Source: Diploscapter coronatus
Lineage: Eukaryota > Nematoda > Chromadorea > Rhabditida > Rhabditidae
Assembly: GCA_964036155.1 (NCBI GenBank)
Contig: OZ038422.1
Location: 26,869,201-26,933,200 of the forward strand
Direction of reading: 5' to 3'
Length of the DNA stretch: 64,000 nucleotides
In this document: one piece after another, positions 60,001-64,000 of the stretch
Numbering within the stretch: the stretch's first letter is position 1
How the letters are laid out: every line of letters starts with the position of its first letter
Notes under the pieces: generated by a model
Seen by the model: only the letters and a program-made list of their open reading frames with translations
Database searches by the model: none
Told to the model about the DNA's origin: nothing
Position numbers and translations under genes: made by a program

Positions 60001-60128
60001 CACAGCTCAATCAGCTGCAATTTCGGGGTTGTCATTCAATTTTCTGCAGTAAATCTAACCTTGTCGAAGAAATCTATCACAGAAATGGCTTGTTCGAAAA
60101 CGCAGCTATCTTCCACAAGCAATTTCAT
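57024..60128 (-). CDS. TRMT44: tRNA-Ser (uridine-44-2'-O) methyltransferase TRMT44
   Basis: Eleven exons: 60060-60128, 59873-60014, 59722-59824, 59028-59141, 58816-58978, 58636-58769, 58347-58589, 57998-58094, 57679-57953, 57504-57636 and 57024-57236; 561 aa, phases consistent. Seen: TDPQKFVFEDCGIASYLL, SAM-binding loop FADLGCGNGLLVHLL, GLDVRKRDIW, FLIGNHSDELTPWIPVMAAR with catalytic-region PCCPFGF, EEDRLSIPSTKR, GGLQTFLKNQHQTFQ, and a C-terminal CCCH zinc finger (DGCPLPAEQCMYGH). These match animal TRMT44/METTL19 in order. It 2'-O-methylates U44 of tRNA-Ser in the cytoplasm. The intron 59825-59872 is GC-AG and 48 nt, so it could be read through in frame. The introns 59142-59721 and 58095-58346 are enlarged by inverted-repeat elements. 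The start is 148 bp downstream of the RRM gene's stop on the same strand. Confidence 0.93.
58116..58305. mobile_element. 190-bp MITE of the CAGACCTAGG family in TRMT44 intron
   Basis: CAGACCTAGGGAGGATTTAAG pairs with the right end CTCCTAGGTCTG. Subterminal CTACCCCTCGTATATTTTTGAG resembles the other members. Confidence 0.8.
59175..59599. mobile_element. 425-bp inverted-repeat element in TRMT44 intron
   Basis: CATTTGACCTCGGGTCCGAC... and ...CGAACCCGAGGTCAAATG pair, continuing through CTACCAAATCGAGATC / GATCTCGATTTGGTAG for about 85 bp. A further pair GGGAACTCGTA / TACGAGTTCCC lies inside. A long open frame through it on the minus strand is not a gene. Confidence 0.78.
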
Positions 60129-60276
60129 CTGTAATTTCACAATATCTATTTTTTTAATTTCAAGCTTCAGTTATTCAATGAAATTCAATCAATTCATTCA
60201 AGAAGACACAGATTTGTCAGGAAAACATTTATTGAGACCCGTAGAAAGAGAATATCACAGAATAAATTAACCTGTT

Positions 60277-61315
60277 TCAATCAAGGCGAGATCGTTTAGA
60301 GGCAGGAATGGAAGAGGAAGAGGAGAGGAGGGAAGGCATGGAGGAGAAATAGGAGATTTGCTGCTGTCCTAGCACATTCCCCATGTTCATCGTCTGCAAA
60401 ATTGCAATGATTTGTGGGAATTCGTCGAAAATCTTACCGAATTCTGCCTGTTGACATAGTCCTTCTGTGCCATTTTTGCTCGTGCCACTTCTTCTGGCCG
60501 CACAGCCATTTTGACGAATACCTTCTCGTGTTTGGGGCTAGCCTTCCATGCATCCAAACAACGCTGCACACAGGTCGAGTCCTCGAATGTAATCAGGCAG
60601 CAGTGCAGAGGCCGGTGATAGGCATCCTGCAGAATGAAGGATTTAAAGGGGAATGATTGTGAATTCAACCGACCTCTTCAAATCGAATCTGGGTGATGCA
60701 GCCGAATTCTGCAAACATGTCGCGAATCTGGGCAGGCTCGAGGTGCGGCACGGCCAAATACGAGACGAAGATTCGATTGGTCTGCAGGAAGGGCAGATGG
60801 GGTGGAGGAGACTCCGCCTGCAACACAAATTGAAAACCCTGTAGGAATAGAGTATAACTCACCTCTTCTGGTAGATCGAAATTGACCTGCACGTTCCTGC
60901 CCGCAACGACATGTTTCCACTGCCCTGTGCAAGCAGCCAATCCCCTTCTGTCTGCAAATGTGATGTGCGCAAATCCTCTGCTTGTTCCTGCAACTCAACA
61001 ATTCATTATTCCCTCTTCCTCTCATCCGAGTTTTTAACAGTCCGACCCGAGCCATGAAATCTTGGGTCTATCGGACTGGACCGGGAGAACTTGGAAATAG
61101 TGCGGACCGGCGGGTCTGGACCCAAAATTTCGTCTCGATTTAAAATCGCGCTTTTCGTTAGCTTTCGAATTCCACAGACCTTGCTGGTCGACAGCCAATT
61201 CGCAGCTCTGCACAGGCCCAAACTGCTCGAAGTATGTCCTCAGCTCCTTGTCCTCGCCGTTCGATTTCAGCTCGAAGCCCAGATTTGTGCAACAGATCCG
61301 ATTCGGACCAATCAT
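60277..61315 (-). CDS. tandem RRM RNA-binding protein
   Basis: Five exons: 61180-61315, 60863-60987, 60674-60817, 60438-60626 and 60277-60393; 236 aa. Two RRMs are visible. RRM1: RICCTNLGF (RNP2), LRTYFEQFGPV, SRGFAHITF (RNP1), AGRNVQVNF. RRM2: RIFVSYLAVP, IRDMFAEFGCI, LHCCLITFED. A Ser-rich tail with a basic end (ASKRSRLD) suggests nuclear location. The two-RRM layout resembles hnRNP/TDP-43-type proteins, but I cannot assign an orthologue. The start ATG at 61315 immediately precedes RNP2; an upstream coding exon is possible because the frame is open further 5'. The intron 60988-61179 contains imperfect GGACCGG/CCGGTCC-type repeats. TRMT44 follows on the same strand after 148 bp. Confidence 0.8.
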
Positions 61316-61752
61316 CTCAAATAACCGGGGAATGAGCGGATAAAGAGAAGACGAGCAAAAGACAAGAAGCAATGCAGCCCTGCAGTTAGCCAGTCAGTGT
61401 CTGTCCTTTTAGTTTTCCTTTCTTCGCTTCACTCTCTTTCTTTTCCGCCTCTTATTCTCCCTTCCTCTCTCTCTTCCCCCAACCGCACGCGTTACTCTCA
61501 AGCCCCGCCCCTTCATCGCGGTTACCTCGGGGGAGTTTTTCCGTCAAAATTCTTCAAAATTCGTTTTATTTTTTCGCATTATTGATTGCTTTCGTCTCAA
61601 GATGAGCGTGGCGATACACACTGGTAATGTTGAGTGATTGCAGAGGACGACAAGCAAGCCAAGGGACCGTAGACGGGCAGAGAAGCTGTGCAATCTGTAC
61701 AAGCAGTGCAATTGAGTGAGGAGTGCGGCGGTGCAGTGGAGAGGGCCGGGCG
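61316..61752. promoter_or_regulatory. divergent promoter region RRM gene / BRE1
   Basis: This is 437 bp between start codons of opposite strands. CT-rich on the plus strand at 61420-61490, GC-rich patch CCCCGCCCCTTCATCGCGG at about 61504. No exon recognised. Confidence 0.45.
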
Positions 61753-63646
61753 ATGTCGAAACGATCGGCTGCCTGTGCCTCCCCGGCACCTTCAGAGGGC
61801 ACCAACTCGAACTCGGATGAGGCCTCGTCCAGTGACGATATCGCGGCCAAGAAGATGCGCCTCGTCACTTTCGAGCCTGTTCGACTGCTCGCTGTGTCTG
61901 GAGTGGTGAGCAAATGGGCTTCATGCGCACAATTCACCAAATATCACTAACAAACTGAAAAATTCACCAGACTTAGGGCTAGTGAGTATAGAACGTGGAA
62001 AAGTCTGGTGAGTTTTGCGACTTGATGGTACTGGTCTTTGGTGAATTTTATAGAATTCTGAAGAACGGGAACATTTTGTGTTCTCCAAACCCCACACCCA
62101 TTTGTAGCCTCGATCCAGTTTCTGCTTAATTATAGAGATTTTGTGCACACTGGATGAGGGCTGCAAATGGATATGGGTGGAGATGACACAAAGTCAGAAG
62201 AGGACTAATGAATGGTGGAATTGCAGAATGACATCGAGGACAGGAAGGCCAAGGTGCAGGTCTATAAATTGTCCGAATCGGTGCGGTTCAAGAACAAGCA
62301 ATTGGCCGAGAAGGACAGGGAGCTGGAGAGACTCAGACAGAGGCAAATTACTGATGAAAACACATCATTCACAATCAACAGGCATTGGAATAACGTGAGT
62401 TTGGGGAAGGGATGCAAGGATGCAGAGGAAATAAACGAATTGCAGCTGGACGAGCAGCTTCGTACTCTGGCCATGCGAGGCAACACTCTGCCTGAGGCTG
62501 AAGGGAGGATCAAAGTGGAAGAAGAGCAAGAGCAAATGGAGACTGAAACAGAGGCCAACGACTACAAGGACTTCCTCATCGACATCGTGCAGATGGATGA
62601 CGAACAGAGCAAGAATGTCTATGACAAACGAGTCCAACAGAGGTGGGGCTAGGGGGGAGAGAAAGAGACGAGACTGTGCGGAATTTGAATTTTGGAATCG
62701 GAATTAATTTTTCTCATGACCCGAAATTGGAACCGAAATTCCGCACACTCCTGAGCAGAGATAATGGCTTTTTGTAAAAGCCGCAGGGTCGCAGACTTGC
62801 AAAGGTCACATACCTGGAAAATTCCTAATTTGTTTGAAAAGGCATCTGATTCTTAACTTGATGATTTTCTTGATATTTTTGAAAATGAATACGAGTAAGA
62901 GGGTCAACATCCTATCTAAGATTTCTCCGCAAAAATCTGCTGATTTAGCCACCATCTATCCACCCTTTCACCCATGATAATGCATAAAAACTCAGATAGT
63001 AATCTAAAAACGTGAGAAGTAGTATATTTAGTGACTTTAAAGTTAATATTAGTTTCAGTTACATAGACAGATAGGTAGAAGTAAGGGCTGCAGGAATCTT
63101 ACTCATGTCATAACCCTGCTCTAACATAGTTATAGGTTTACATTACGACAAATAATGCTTCCTTCTATTACCTTTTGTATGCAACTGATGATGCATAGAT
63201 CATAATTACCACCAGCATTCATCTTTGAATTATAACAAGTATGTCAAAAATATCAAGAAAATCATCAAGTTATGAACCAGATGCCATTTCAAACAAATTA
63301 GGAATTTTCCGGGTACACGGCTTTTACAATTTTGCAAGAAGTCGAGGCAATGGATAAATATGAGTGTTCAGCATAAACCTGATGAAGCGAGTCATGAGGC
63401 AGCATGCAAGAAGGGCCGAGAAGCAACGAGATTTCATCAAGAAGCTGACCGTCGCCAATTCTGAAGGTTGCAATGGATTTTTGTGCAGACGAACTCATGT
63501 TTCAAGTTGCAGCATCCACCTCCCAAATTCGTGAAGACGTCAACAGAGAACTGGTCCTGAAGACGGAACAACTGACTGAGGAGAATGCAATGCTACACCA
63601 GGAAGTCGCTGCTCTGCAACAACGCCTCTCCGAGACCAACCTCAGG
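61753..63646 (+). CDS. BRE1: BRE1 (RNF20/RNF40) E3 ubiquitin ligase, N-terminal part, cut by window end
   Basis: Exons seen: 61753-61905, 62227-62394, 62446-62642, 63372-63466 and 63489-63646, then the gene runs off the right edge. The encoded 257 residues start with a Ser/Asp-rich segment (SDEASSSDDIAAKKMRL) followed by coiled coil (KNKQLAEKDRELERLRQRQ, NRHWNN, RRAEKQRDFIKKL, QLTEENAMLHQEVAALQQRL). The order and spacing match the N-terminal coiled coil of BRE1/RNF20, where DRQAT...NRYW precedes an acidic linker. The catalytic RING lies beyond the window. BRE1 monoubiquitinates histone H2B in the nucleus and couples transcription to H3 methylation. The 51-nt intron 62395-62445 has no stop and could be retained. 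The 729-bp intron 62643-63371 contains an inverted-repeat element. Confidence 0.8.
62772..63329. mobile_element. 558-bp inverted-repeat element with about 110-bp arms in BRE1 intron
   Basis: TTGTAAAAGCCGCAGGGTC pairs with ACGGCTTTTACAA, then CCTGGAAAATTCCTAATTTG with CAAATTAGGAATTTTCCGGG and TTGATGATTTTCTTGATAT with ATATCAAGAAAATCATCAA. No coding potential inside. Confidence 0.88.
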
Positions 63647-64000
63647 GTGAGTTGGAAGGAATTAATTGCATTCATTGAATTGACAACCCAACGTAGGAGG
63701 CAGGGATGCCGAAGGCACCTCTTCCACTATGTCTAGGGCTTTTGCGAAGCGGAAGCCATCTTACTATTTTATTTATGCTAAAAAAAATTAATTAAAATTA
63801 ATTTGAATTGAATAGCTTTTTAATTAGATAAAAGTTATTTTCTTTGCAAGCCCGCTTGAAATTCACTTTTCTACTATTCTATTCAATTTCTTCGTATCTT
63901 ATAAAATATGCTTTGAACTTTCTTTTTATTATCAGCATCATAAATTCATGAATGTATGGTAAATCATGAAATTTTTATTTGGGATAATTTACTCAAAAGT
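63647..64000. other. AT-rich intron of BRE1 to window end
   Basis: GTGAGT donor at 63647; no further exon recognised before position 64000. Confidence 0.5.

Noticed and set aside
59451..60035. 194-codon open frame as a separate protein
   Set aside because: Its first part is TRMT44 exons; the rest runs through an intron and an inverted-repeat element whose mirror copy lies at 59175-59260.
1..64000. CRISPR arrays, rRNA genes, bacterial operons
   Set aside because: No regularly spaced direct repeats, no rRNA motifs, and spliced genes throughout.

Overview
The window reads as eukaryotic nuclear DNA, most likely from a nematode or a close ecdysozoan. The reasons are many very short introns (often 41-50 nt) ending in TTTCAG, TTGCAG or TTTAG; tightly packed genes on both strands; an F-box gene pair, a MATH-BTB (SPOP/MEL-26-like) gene and a posterior Hox gene of the nob-1/php-3 type; and many small inverted-repeat transposons. 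It is not a sequence I can assign to a species. Exon models were built by hand from splice sites and reading-phase continuity and checked against remembered family members, so boundaries are predictions.

Left part (0.4-22.5 kb): three minus-strand genes follow each other, TAF13 (TFIID subunit), PLEKHM1-like (RUN plus Rubicon-homology domain, endolysosome/autophagy) and melted/VEPH1-like. Then come a plus-strand class I fructose-bisphosphate aldolase, a minus-strand class II myosin heavy chain with an unusually short rod, the minus-strand RNA kinase/cleavage factor CLP1, and, divergently from it, the N-acetyltransferase NAA50.

Middle (22.5-43.2 kb): a 6.8 kb stretch without recognisable exons precedes a plus-strand Abd-B-class Hox gene with a 2.6 kb intron before its homeobox. 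Three minus-strand genes follow: a secreted lustrin-Cys/PEBP-like protein, an INPP5K-like phosphoinositide 5-phosphatase (catalytic plus SKICH domains) and a SPOP/MEL-26-like MATH-BTB protein. A 1.1 kb Tc1/mariner-type non-autonomous element and several other inverted-repeat elements lie in the introns and gaps.

Right part (43.9-64 kb): a 10.7 kb near-palindrome carries two tail-to-tail copies of an eight-exon F-box gene. It is followed by a STAR/KH RNA-binding protein gene (plus), the tRNA-Ser Um44 methyltransferase TRMT44 and a tandem-RRM protein (both minus), and the 5' part of the BRE1 (RNF20/40) H2B ubiquitin ligase gene, which runs off the right edge.

Two genome-wide traits stand out. 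GC-AG introns are frequent (about 8 of roughly 120 introns modelled). Many of the longer introns carry an inverted-repeat element. No rRNA, tRNA or CRISPR array was recognised.
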